Shown here piece by piece: positions 8,890 to 17,052 of a stretch of DNA of 64,000 bases; within the stretch, counting starts at the first letter, position 1, and every line of letters begins with the position of its first letter. Below the pieces are notes generated by a model that saw only the letters and a list, made by a program, of their open reading frames with translations, was not told the DNA's origin and made no database searches. A program made the position numbers and the translations under genes. Source of the stretch: Methanospirillum purgamenti (GTDB lineage Archaea; Halobacteriota; Methanomicrobia; Methanomicrobiales; Methanospirillaceae); assembly GCF_018502485.1 (NCBI RefSeq), contig NZ_CP075546.1, one strand, 5' to 3'.

Positions 8890-10317
8890 AAGTGGTACTA
8901 TTTTGCTTCTTATTGCAGCTTCAATTGCAATCTGTTTATTTGCATTCCAGAGAAGGGGAACAGATAAGATTTCATGGGCATTTGGTCCGGTGATGGCAAT
9001 ATGGTTCCTCTGTCTCTCAATTACAGGGCTAATCAGTCTGGTATCAACACCGCACATTCTGTTTGCGTTAAGCCCTCATTTTGCATTTGGGTTTTTACTG
9101 GATAACGGCCTTGCTTCACTCATCGTGTTATCAGCTATTGTATTATGTGTCACTGGGGGTGAAGCATTGTATGCTGATATGGGTCACCTTGGTCGGGAAC
9201 CTATTGTAAAAGGGTGGTATTGTGTGTTTCCTGCTCTAATGCTTAGTTATCTGGGTCAGGGGGCATTTGTACTAGAACATGGTTCTACCGGAACGGTCCT
9301 CTTCTCCATGGTTTCCTCCATAGTTGGACCATTATACATTCCGTTTCTGGTCATGAGTATCTGTGCAACGGTTATAGCGTCTCAGGCTATGATCAGCGGT
9401 ATGTTTTCTATTGTTTATCAGGCAATGACAACACGGATTATACCAAAAATGAAGATAGATTACACATCTTCATCACTTCGGTCACAGATCTATATTGACA
9501 GCATAAACTGGATCCTTTTATTAGCAGTGTTGATCGTTATGGCTGCTTTTCAGTCATCAGAACATCTTGGGGCAGCATATGGACTTGCAGTTGCCGGAGA
9601 TATGTCAATAACTGCTTTCATGCTTCTTGTCATATTTTTCATCAAAAGGGATGCAGGAAAGGTTGGAGTCATGTGTTTATTACTTGGAATTAATCTGACC
9701 TTCTTCATGGCCTGTTTAACAAAACTCCCACATGGAGCTTACTGGTCTTTTCTTCTGGCCCTGATACCTTTTATCATAATCATGATATTTATACAGGGGC
9801 AGCAGAAACTTCGTTCAGTATTTAAACCCATCCCCTATGAAGAGTTTATCGATAAATATCATCAGTTATACCAGGGAGTATGCAAAATTTCAGGTGCTGC
9901 ACTGTATTTTACCTCAGATATTCGATCAGTTTCCCCCTATATTGGACAAATATTTTTCCAAAATAACATCATTTACCAACAAAACATTCTGGTTTCTGTC
10001 AGAGTCAAAGGATATCCTTTTGGTGTTACATCTGATTATCAGGAAGGACTGGCAGAAGGGCTTTCTGCATTTATCATTGAAGCTGGGTATATGGAAATTG
10101 TAGATATCGAAGGTCTTCTCCGTGAGAGAGGGATTTATGAAAAAACGATTTTTTATGGCATTGAGAATATCATAAGTGACCGGATGATCTGGAACCTCTT
10201 TGGTCTGATGAAAAAAGCTTCTCCACCATTTGTTCAGTTTTATTCACTGCCGGCTGAGAAAATTCACGGAGTAGTTACCAGGTTTGTAATGTAAATTAAG
10301 AAAAAATTGTTTGAAAT

Positions 10318-11157
10318 TCAAGTCAGATTCTTATACCAGATATTCATACTCTCAAATTTTCCACAAATATTTGTATTTTTAATGAGCGTTCCACCATGTT
10401 GATACCCGAAACCCGAAAATAAGCGGTTGATTTGGAGTGGTTCTGCCCTGCAAATCGTAAATGCTGTTTTAACATGATTTTTCTTCATGTGTTTCTCCAT
10501 AAATGAAAGAAGTATTTTTGAGATTCCATATCCCCGATATTTTGGATTTACGGCTAAATCACTCATTTCAACAGCAGAAGCATGTGCATCAATTTCACAA
10601 GAGCCTGCACCTATAACTTCATTTGATATTTCAGCAACAAAAAAAGGTACACCAGAACTCATGATCTTTTTCAAATAATATGGTTCACATATCGGAAATG
10701 GATATGTCTCAAAAACCTTTTTGTATAGGGCACATAGCTCTGAAATATCAGATGTGTCTGCTTTTCGAATCCTTATTTCTTGCGAATAATTTTTTTGAAC
10801 TGGTGGGAGCAGGTTATTCTGGCAGGTATGAATGTTTCTTTGGATTTTATTAAACCCATCTTCTTCAGCTCTCCGGATATTAAAAAACCTGGATAAAAAA
10901 AGAGCATCTTCTATACCCTGGTAATAACCCGGAATACGCGCTTCAATCCGTGTATCCGGGGTTTTAAAATCCCTCTCTAATGATCTGGGAACCTTAAGGA
11001 TAATCTTTTCATAAGAGTAAACAAGTTGTAAATAATTGATTCTATGCAGGATGAGTTCAATATCGTCCGGATGAACCTGGATAAGGTAAATCCTGTTATT
11101 ATAATATCCATGTTGAATCAGGCTTTTCCCAATGGTTACTAAAAAATCAGTCTCCAT
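10318..11157 (-). CDS. ablB: Beta-lysine N6-acetyltransferase
   Basis: 279 residues. It transfers acetyl from acetyl-CoA to the epsilon-amino group of L-beta-lysine, giving the compatible solute N-epsilon-acetyl-beta-lysine. The C-terminal GNAT fold is visible: IRIRKADTSDISELCALYKKVFETYPFPI, then DLAVNPKYRGYGISKILLSFMEKH with the acetyl-CoA loop. The N-terminal half (residues 1-130) is the AblB-specific domain with GYYNNRIYLIQ. The ATG at 11157 has an AGGAGG site within the end of ablA and overlaps it by 11 bases. The longer upstream frame to 11310 lies inside ablA and is not used here. Confidence 0.92.
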   Translation of the reverse strand: METDFLVTIGKSLIQHGYYNNRIYLIQVHPDDIELILHRINYLQLVYSYEKIILKVPRSLERDFKTPDTRIEARIPGYYQGIEDALFLSRFFNIRRAEEDGFNKIQRNIHTCQNNLLPPVQKNYSQEIRIRKADTSDISELCALYKKVFETYPFPICEPYYLKKIMSSGVPFFVAEISNEVIGAGSCEIDAHASAVEMSDLAVNPKYRGYGISKILLSFMEKHMKKNHVKTAFTICRAEPLQINRLFSGFGYQHGGTLIKNTNICGKFESMNIWYKNLT

Positions 11158-12460
11158 CTGCCCTCCTAGAGATTCGGTCAAGATCTGCTGGGAGGATTGT
11201 AATATCATTTTCATAATCTGATAATAATGCCTCAATCCCCTGAGCACGTTTTCCTGCACTTTCCTCATCAATTGAATGTTGGAGTACACATGACTCACAC
11301 CGAAGATCACAAGTTACTCCCTCATATGAAGATGGTTCCTGATAAGTAGTGCACATCCCTTCATAATTACGGAGAACAACCTTGTTGGAAGACCACGATA
11401 CGAGATAATAGGGCATCACTGGGATTTTTCCACCGCCTCCTGGTGCATCAATTACATACGTAGGAACTGCAAGACCTGAAGTATGGCCAATAAGGCTTTC
11501 AATAATTTCGATTCCTTTCCCTACTGGTGTTCTGAAATGAGCAAGGCCCTCTGCAAGATCGCATTGGAACAAGTAATATGGCCTGACACGGTTTTTTACA
11601 AGTTCTTGAACCAGTTTTTTCATGATGACCGGACAGTCATTTACCCCTGCTAATAGAACAGACTGGTTACCAAGAGGAATTCCTGCATCCGCAAGTTTTG
11701 CAAGAGCGTTACGTGAATCATCCGTGAATTCTTTTGGATGGTTAAAATGAGTATTTAGCCAGAGGGGGTGATATTTTTTGAGGATTGAAACAAGATTATC
11801 AGTTATCCGGAAAGGAAGAACAACAGGTACCCGGGATCCGATTCTGATAATCTCAATATGAGGTATTTTTCGTAACCTGCTTAGTATTCTGTCCAGTTGA
11901 TGGTCTGACAGCATGAGAGGATCCCCTCCTGATAACAGGACATCCCGGATTTCAGGATGATTTTCGATGTATGAATAGGCAGCTTCCAGTTCCTCTTCCA
12001 ATGGAATTGAGGATACCTGACCTACCTTTCTCTTTCGTGTACAATGTCTGCAGTACATTGCACAAGTGTTGCTGATTAGAAACAGGATTCTGTCCGGATA
12101 CCTGTGTGTGATCAATGGGCATGGACTATCTGCGTCTTCTCCCAGTGGATCGTGAATATCATAGTCCTCTATGATTAATTCTCCGACAGATGGAACCGCC
12201 TGTTTAAAAATGGGATCATGATATGGATCATGGGTATCGATCAAAGACAGGTAATAAGGAGTAATAGACATAGGAAAGATGTCACATGTCTTCTGTATAT
12301 CTTTTCGTTCCGTATCAGACAATGGTATGTCAAGCATGCGTTCAAGAGTTTTAATATCAGTAATGCTATGCCCAACTTGCCATTTCCAGTCTTTCCACCT
12401 TTGTTTATTTTCTTCGGCAGCTTGTTCGATAGATGGAGGGATTGTTTTTATATGAGTCAT
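11147..12460 (-). CDS. ablA: Lysine 2,3-aminomutase
   Basis: 437 residues. Radical SAM, PLP-dependent enzyme converting L-lysine to L-beta-lysine. The [4Fe-4S] motif CAMYCRHC is present, as is the LLSGGDPL SAM-binding stretch. Both aspartates that hold the lysine side chain in the clostridial enzyme are conserved (QCDLAEG and VIDAPGGGGK), and the final Lys of PGGGGK is the PLP lysine. It forms an operon with ablB (overlap). The aminomutase-like gene lies 84 bp upstream in the same direction. Confidence 0.95.
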   Translation of the reverse strand: MTHIKTIPPSIEQAAEENKQRWKDWKWQVGHSITDIKTLERMLDIPLSDTERKDIQKTCDIFPMSITPYYLSLIDTHDPYHDPIFKQAVPSVGELIIEDYDIHDPLGEDADSPCPLITHRYPDRILFLISNTCAMYCRHCTRKRKVGQVSSIPLEEELEAAYSYIENHPEIRDVLLSGGDPLMLSDHQLDRILSRLRKIPHIEIIRIGSRVPVVLPFRITDNLVSILKKYHPLWLNTHFNHPKEFTDDSRNALAKLADAGIPLGNQSVLLAGVNDCPVIMKKLVQELVKNRVRPYYLFQCDLAEGLAHFRTPVGKGIEIIESLIGHTSGLAVPTYVIDAPGGGGKIPVMPYYLVSWSSNKVVLRNYEGMCTTYQEPSSYEGVTCDLRCESCVLQHSIDEESAGKRAQGIEALLSDYENDITILPADLDRISRRADGD

Positions 12461-12544
12461 ATTTTTGTATGATTTTGATGAATTTGGTTTTTACCAACAT
12501 TTTTTCATAAAACTGGCGAATGGGTACCTCAAGAAGAAAAAAAC

Positions 12545-13708
12545 TTAGTAGGTTGCCACTTCACGATAAGCAGCAGGATCATATTCAAACAGCCACTCCC
12601 GGATAGGGCCTGTTCCTGGAGTAAACGGCTCATAATCATCAAACCATCGTGCCTGTGGATTTGAATGAGATATCATGAATTTGTCATAATCTTCTGGATC
12701 GGCTGCCTGATGGTACCTCATAAAGATGTTATGGTTATTCATCCCGACAACCTCTACCTTCCCGGTGCTATGAGACATAATAAATCTAGCCCGCTTTGCA
12801 AGACCTGAACATTGTTTAAATGCAGTATGCATAATCTGGTATGACTTTTCTACTGGAACTGTATAGATCTGGTTTCCTATTGTCGGTCTGCACTGGAAGA
12901 CATAATATGGCGAAATTCCCAGGAATGATAATTTTTTAAACAATTGGGCCATAATGGCTGGATTATTATTCACTCCATCGATAACCGGAGTCTGGTTTAC
13001 AATAATGGCACCTGCCTGCTGAAGCATCCCGATTGCCTGTATTGATTCGGGGGATATCTCTGCCGGATGGTTGAAATGAGCCATGATGTATATTTTTTTG
13101 TTTTCTTTGGATGACTCATTGATCAGAGAGATGAAATCCGGATCCCCGGTAATCCTTCCAGGATTATATGCCAACATTTTTGTTCCTATCCGGATGATTC
13201 CAACATGATCGATAGACTTCAACTCATTGATTACTTTTCGGAGGTGTGGTGTTGAAAGGATGAGCGGATCACCACCTGATAACAGAACATCGGTAACTTC
13301 AGTATGATCTCTGATGTATCCTAGTGCCGGAGTATAATCTCTAGCAGTCTGCCTTTGACAGTCCATGAAGAGACGTTTTCTGAAGCAAAAACGACAAATG
13401 CCACCGCACTCATCTGAAAGAAGGAACAGAGATGTCTGGGGATATTTATGCTGCAATCCATGTTGGACTGTGTAATTTTGTTCCTGGGATGGATCACGGC
13501 TGCCGATCATAGATAGTTCACCAGGATCTGGGAAAATGATTCTTTTTAGTGGATCGTTAGGATTATTCCAATCGATAAGAGAGAGATAATGACGTGATGC
13601 ACGGAATGGGAATCGTTCTGTCACCTGTAAAAGGCTCTCTTGTTCGCTTTTTTTCAGAGACTGAAAGTATGGGATCCTGGTAATGTCTGTAATATATGTT
13701 CCTTTCAT
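12545..13708 (-). CDS. KamA-like radical SAM aminomutase with altered substrate site
   Basis: 387 residues from ATG 13708, set by a perfect AGGAGGTG site five bases upstream. It keeps the cluster motif CGGICRFC, LLSGGDPL, AHFNHPAEIS and a PLP-type lysine (HSTGK). The residues that bind the lysine side chain in ablA are changed: QCD becomes QCR, and VIDAPGGGGK becomes FIMSHSTGK, removing both aspartates. It is therefore probably not a lysine 2,3-aminomutase. An anionic substrate such as glutamate, giving the osmolyte beta-glutamate, is an attractive guess because Arg replaces Asp. The exact Lys/Asn pair reported for clostridial glutamate 2,3-aminomutase is not seen either. Confidence 0.85.
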   Translation of the reverse strand: MKGTYITDITRIPYFQSLKKSEQESLLQVTERFPFRASRHYLSLIDWNNPNDPLKRIIFPDPGELSMIGSRDPSQEQNYTVQHGLQHKYPQTSLFLLSDECGGICRFCFRKRLFMDCQRQTARDYTPALGYIRDHTEVTDVLLSGGDPLILSTPHLRKVINELKSIDHVGIIRIGTKMLAYNPGRITGDPDFISLINESSKENKKIYIMAHFNHPAEISPESIQAIGMLQQAGAIIVNQTPVIDGVNNNPAIMAQLFKKLSFLGISPYYVFQCRPTIGNQIYTVPVEKSYQIMHTAFKQCSGLAKRARFIMSHSTGKVEVVGMNNHNIFMRYHQAADPEDYDKFMISHSNPQARWFDDYEPFTPGTGPIREWLFEYDPAAYREVATY

Positions 13709-13737
13709 CGTGTTCACCTCCTGGTGGTTAACAATAA

Positions 13738-13769
13738 ACCCCTGGGTGTAGGAGGGAATCCCTCGGGGT
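13738..13769 (-). promoter_or_regulatory. Two-tier hairpin in leader of the aminomutase operon
   Basis: On the minus-strand RNA, GAGGG-ATT-CCCTC forms an inner hairpin (13764-13752), and ACCCC/GGGGT (13769-13765 with 13742-13738) can close around it. It lies 30 bases before the start codon in a leader of about 115 bases, a possible translational control element. Confidence 0.4.
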
Positions 13770-13843
13770 ATAGAGTATCCGGGCAATGGTCAATAAGATT
13801 GGTATTCTGAAAGTCCCGGTTAAGGAATAATTGGGGATTCTCA

Positions 13844-13880
13844 TATTTATAGTTTCTTAGATCTGATTACTATTAGTAAT
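13844..13880 (-). promoter_or_regulatory. Promoter with upstream palindrome for the aminomutase/abl operon
   Basis: The minus strand reads GAAAC-TATAAATA (TATA at 13844-13852), close to an ideal archaeal BRE/TATA. Directly upstream is ATTACTA-T-TAGTAAT at 13866-13880, a 15-bp palindrome with 7-bp arms. Its position upstream of the BRE and between divergent genes suggests an activator or operator site, perhaps for the HTH-PAS protein encoded at 13955. Confidence 0.5.
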
Positions 13881-13954
13881 GATCTTGATTCATCACATAC
13901 CACAATGTATTTCTATGTCAAAGAAAAACGATCTCAGTTTAATGGAGTTCTCAT

Positions 13955-15826
13955 TTGTCTATAGGATCATATGAAGAACAGGTCCACTCTCTGTTATGCT
14001 CAAATAGAGAAGGGTTGACAATCGAGGAAGTATCACGGTTATTGCATATAACCCGGACAACTGCGGCCCGGTATCTTGAGTCTCTTTTCCACGCTGGAAG
14101 GGCTGAGCGACGGTCTCTGGGACCTGCAAAAATATATCGTGCATCGTTCCGGGTTTCGAGCTCAGAAATTCTCGCTGTCCTTGATGAAGGAGTTCTCATT
14201 ATTAGTCATGATGGAACAATCACTGATGTAAATCCAGCATTTTGTGAAATACTTTTTACTTCTAGTGATACGTTGAAAGGCAGATCAATCAGATACTCTC
14301 CATTGGCTGGTATCTTTTCTGAAGAAATTCAAAAAGTACTCCTGGAACCTCCTTTACAGGCTATTGAGGGTATTTTACATCTTTCAGGACAAATGAGGGA
14401 AAAATTCCTGCGTTATCGTATATTTGCAATTCAATTGGTGGGGGATGAACGTGGATCAGTGATGATCCTTCAGGATCAAACTGAAATCCAATCAAGCAAA
14501 GAGCAGGCAAAGAGTCTTGCATCCGAGTATGAACATCAGATCTCTCTTATTCACTCTGATTTGACGAACAATCTGGAAAAAGCAAAAAGTACAGTTCGGG
14601 AGGTATCAAGTCGTGAACGAGCAATCCGTGATCTCCTGCAGAATGTTCGCGCTGTGATTCTGAAGGTAAACTCTGCCGGAAAAGTTGTTTTTTGTAATCA
14701 TTATGCATCAGAGATTGTTCATCTCCATGATGGGGAGCAAGACCATCCGGCTCTATTACATACTTTGTTTCCTCATCTGGATGAACAGGGGATAGTAATT
14801 ACTGATAAAATTGACCTTGTCCGAAATGGTATTTCTGATTTTTCAAGTTGGGATTCATCACTCATCATAGAAAATCAGATCTCATCACAGATTTATTCCT
14901 GGAATCTGATACGACTCCGGAAAGGGAAGAATGGTGCTTCAATGATTCTCGCCGGATTTGATATAACAGATCTAATCACCCGTGAACGGCAGGTTGTCCA
15001 GTCGCAAAAGAGAATGGAGTGGATTTTAGATCATCTTCCTGATCCAACATTTGCCGTTGATAAGAATAAACTGATAATACTTTGGAATAAGCAACTCGAG
15101 AATATGGCCGGTCTTCAATCAGAGGAGACAATTGGTAAATCTATTGATCTTTTTGTACCAGCAATATATGGATATAGTCGCCCTGTCCTTGCAGATCTGA
15201 TATTTAACAGGTATGATCCGTCAATAAATGCATTTTTTAAAAACATTGTCCAGGAAGGGGAAGCTCTTACTGCAGAGACCATCGCATACAGGCAGGATGG
15301 GAGTAAGCGGATTTACTGGGTCAAGGTTACACCATACTACACAGAGACAGGTGAACTCTCTGGAGCTATCCAGTCACTTCGTGATATTACCTCTTTCAGG
15401 GAGAATGAAGCAAAAATCAGGGATGAAGAGGAATTACTCCGAGGTATTGCTGAGCATGTTCTGGATGATATTATGGTCATCAACCGGGCGGGTATGATAT
15501 TGTATGCAAATCCATCCCTGGGAAGGTTAATTGGGACCAGTCCTGAGAATCTTATCGGGGTGCACATAAGCGAGGCCCAAGAAATCCGTAAGATTTTTCC
15601 TACCTGTGATCGATTTAAGTCTGTTTTTTTGTCTGGAATACCTCTACATGAACTTTTCACTATTACTCATGATGGGGTAGAGATGCTCATGGATGCTATG
15701 TTCATTCCAGAGAAAGATAACGCAGGCCTCATCTCTGCAATTCTCATCGTGCTTCGAAATGTTACATCACTTCGGGATGAAATATACAGTCTGCAACATC
15801 GTATAACTGGATTTATCGAATCATAA
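13955..15826 (+). CDS. Winged-helix DNA-binding protein with several PAS domains
   Basis: 623 residues from a TTG start with GGAG eight bases upstream. Residues 1-65 form a winged helix (LTIEEVSRLLHITRTTAARYLESL, then the wing). PAS domains begin at about residues 72, 225, 355 and 490 (for example GVLIISHDGTITDVNPAFCEIL, ADHLPDPTFAVD-type and DDIMVINRAGMILYANPSLGRLIG). A coiled coil at about 185-220 links the first pair. No kinase domain is present, so signal sensing may act directly on DNA binding. The same architecture occurs at 27192-28580. It is divergent from the aminomutase/abl operon. Confidence 0.85.
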   Translation: MSIGSYEEQVHSLLCSNREGLTIEEVSRLLHITRTTAARYLESLFHAGRAERRSLGPAKIYRASFRVSSSEILAVLDEGVLIISHDGTITDVNPAFCEILFTSSDTLKGRSIRYSPLAGIFSEEIQKVLLEPPLQAIEGILHLSGQMREKFLRYRIFAIQLVGDERGSVMILQDQTEIQSSKEQAKSLASEYEHQISLIHSDLTNNLEKAKSTVREVSSRERAIRDLLQNVRAVILKVNSAGKVVFCNHYASEIVHLHDGEQDHPALLHTLFPHLDEQGIVITDKIDLVRNGISDFSSWDSSLIIENQISSQIYSWNLIRLRKGKNGASMILAGFDITDLITRERQVVQSQKRMEWILDHLPDPTFAVDKNKLIILWNKQLENMAGLQSEETIGKSIDLFVPAIYGYSRPVLADLIFNRYDPSINAFFKNIVQEGEALTAETIAYRQDGSKRIYWVKVTPYYTETGELSGAIQSLRDITSFRENEAKIRDEEELLRGIAEHVLDDIMVINRAGMILYANPSLGRLIGTSPENLIGVHISEAQEIRKIFPTCDRFKSVFLSGIPLHELFTITHDGVEMLMDAMFIPEKDNAGLISAILIVLRNVTSLRDEIYSLQHRITGFIES

Positions 15827-15832
15827 CCTCAA

Positions 15833-15840
15833 TTTTTTTT
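15833..15840 (+). terminator. T8 run after the HTH-PAS gene
   Basis: Eight T residues begin seven bases after the stop codon, typical of archaeal intrinsic termination. Confidence 0.5.
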
Positions 15841-16019
15841 GATCTGATTCGTTCAACATTTGTTTTTCTAATCAATCTACCCCTTTTCTTTTATGAGTGG
15901 CTTTATTGAGATATTTCCTAACTTGTATACTCCAATTCTAATATATATCATCATGCAGTTTATATCCGAACAGTAAGGGGAGTTTAGGTCCGGCTTCCAG
16001 GGCTGTTTTATGATGGACG

Positions 16020-16039
16020 ACGCCCTAATCTTAAGGCGT
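16020..16039 (+). promoter_or_regulatory. Hairpin covering the endA GTG start
   Basis: ACGCC at 16020-16024 can pair with GGCGT at 16035-16039, which contains the first two bases of the GTG start. A TATA-like stretch (TAATATATA) near 15940 would give a leader of about 70 bases. The stem is short, so this is a weak call. Confidence 0.3.
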
Positions 16040-17045
16040 GAAGGCACGGATAGAAGATAATAAAGTCCTTCTTGGATCGGAGGGATATGCCCTCTATGAA
16101 CAGAGCGGATTTGGAAGACCGCAAAAGGACGGGCTCCGTCTCTCTCCGGTAGAAGCACTCTATCTCGTGTACCGGGGAAGAATTGAGATCCCTGGGTTTG
16201 ATTTTGATTCACTTCTGGTTAGGTTTTCTGAAGATGCCCATATGATCAGATCTTTTCTGGTGTATCGTGACATTCGGGAACGTGGCTATGTGGTTCAGAC
16301 AGGTCCACATGATTTCCGGGTGTTTAAAAGAGGCGAAAAACCAGGAAAAGGCGAGTCACAATACATGGTCAGAGTGCTTTCCGAACGTGATCTAATTGAT
16401 TTTGCCGTAGTTCAGAATGAGGTAAAAACCACACTGAATATGAGAAAGCAACACGTACTCGCCGTGGTCGATGATGAATTTGAGATAACGTACTATGAAG
16501 TAAAAATACAGAAACTCCCAAGCCTTGAAGTAACACCTGACCCAAAGCCGGCTGTTGGAATTCTTTCAAGTATATCTGTTATCATAACCGCAGATGCAGA
16601 TCTCGGTTATGATCAGGCATTTTATGGAAAAAGACTTGATGAAGCAAGGATTGTCCTTGCAACGGTTGAAGCAACCTACCTGATGGAGCAGGGTCTTGTG
16701 ACGATTCATCTGGGTGAGGAGATATTAACCCCTGACGGGTATTGCACCCTGATCCGTGATTCAGATCCTGAACTTGACAAAAAAATTGCTGTGTACCGCC
16801 ATTTGCGGACACTCCAGTATATTCCAAAGACCGGGTATAAGTTTGGGCATCATTTCCGTGTTTATTCCGGAAGAAAAATCCATTCAGAGATGCTCGTTCA
16901 GGCAATCGACAAGGGTGAAACCCTTCCCATGAATAGTATATCACGGTCTGTACGGATGGCACATAGTGTCAAAAAGAAGATGTTATTTGCCGGTATACAT
17001 GATGAGGGCATTGTCTTCATAGAATTTGCACGAATAAAACTCTAG
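16038..17045 (+). CDS. endA: tRNA-intron endonuclease
   Basis: 335 residues. Cuts pre-tRNA introns at bulge-helix-bulge sites. It is the fused type, with two tandem repeats of the EndA unit. The C-terminal unit keeps the catalytic set: Tyr in KTGYKFGHHFRVY, His in RKIHSEMLV and Lys in SVKKKMLFAG. In the N-terminal unit the matching segment reads GKGESQYMV, with no His, so it is the structural half. The GTG start (16038) gives KARIEDNKVLLG, which fits the family. trpS follows eight bases downstream in the same operon. Confidence 0.93.
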   Translation: MKARIEDNKVLLGSEGYALYEQSGFGRPQKDGLRLSPVEALYLVYRGRIEIPGFDFDSLLVRFSEDAHMIRSFLVYRDIRERGYVVQTGPHDFRVFKRGEKPGKGESQYMVRVLSERDLIDFAVVQNEVKTTLNMRKQHVLAVVDDEFEITYYEVKIQKLPSLEVTPDPKPAVGILSSISVIITADADLGYDQAFYGKRLDEARIVLATVEATYLMEQGLVTIHLGEEILTPDGYCTLIRDSDPELDKKIAVYRHLRTLQYIPKTGYKFGHHFRVYSGRKIHSEMLVQAIDKGETLPMNSISRSVRMAHSVKKKMLFAGIHDEGIVFIEFARIKL

Positions 17046-17052
17046 AATCATC

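Larger units (their letters stand above)
5026..10294 (+). pseudogene. kup: Kup potassium uptake transporter split by two IS elements
   Basis: Kup-family K+ symporter. The gene survives in three pieces: 5026-5168, 6861-7134 and 8900-10294. Joining them, which removes both elements and one copy of each 10-bp target duplication, gives 1812 bases, exactly 604 codons (603 residues plus stop) with no frame error. Family landmarks are LVFGDIGTSPIYT near the N-terminus, GGTIVLKEI, MGDGVITPAISILSAVEG in piece 2, and GGEALYADMGHLG in piece 3. The last piece reads as a 465-residue open frame but lacks the first helices, so it is unlikely to work alone. The start at 5026 is the first ATG that matches the family N-terminus; the ribosome site is weak (AAAGG). 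Copy 1 of the IS lies upstream as well. Confidence 0.93.

Noticed and set aside
8903..10294. Last kup piece as a complete independent transporter gene
   Set aside because: The apparent start is an artefact of the insertion junction; it lacks the conserved N-terminal helices, which are found in the two preceding pieces.
11158..11310. N-terminal extension of ablB into ablA
   Set aside because: The ATG at 11157 has a strong AGGAGG site and gives the normal family length.
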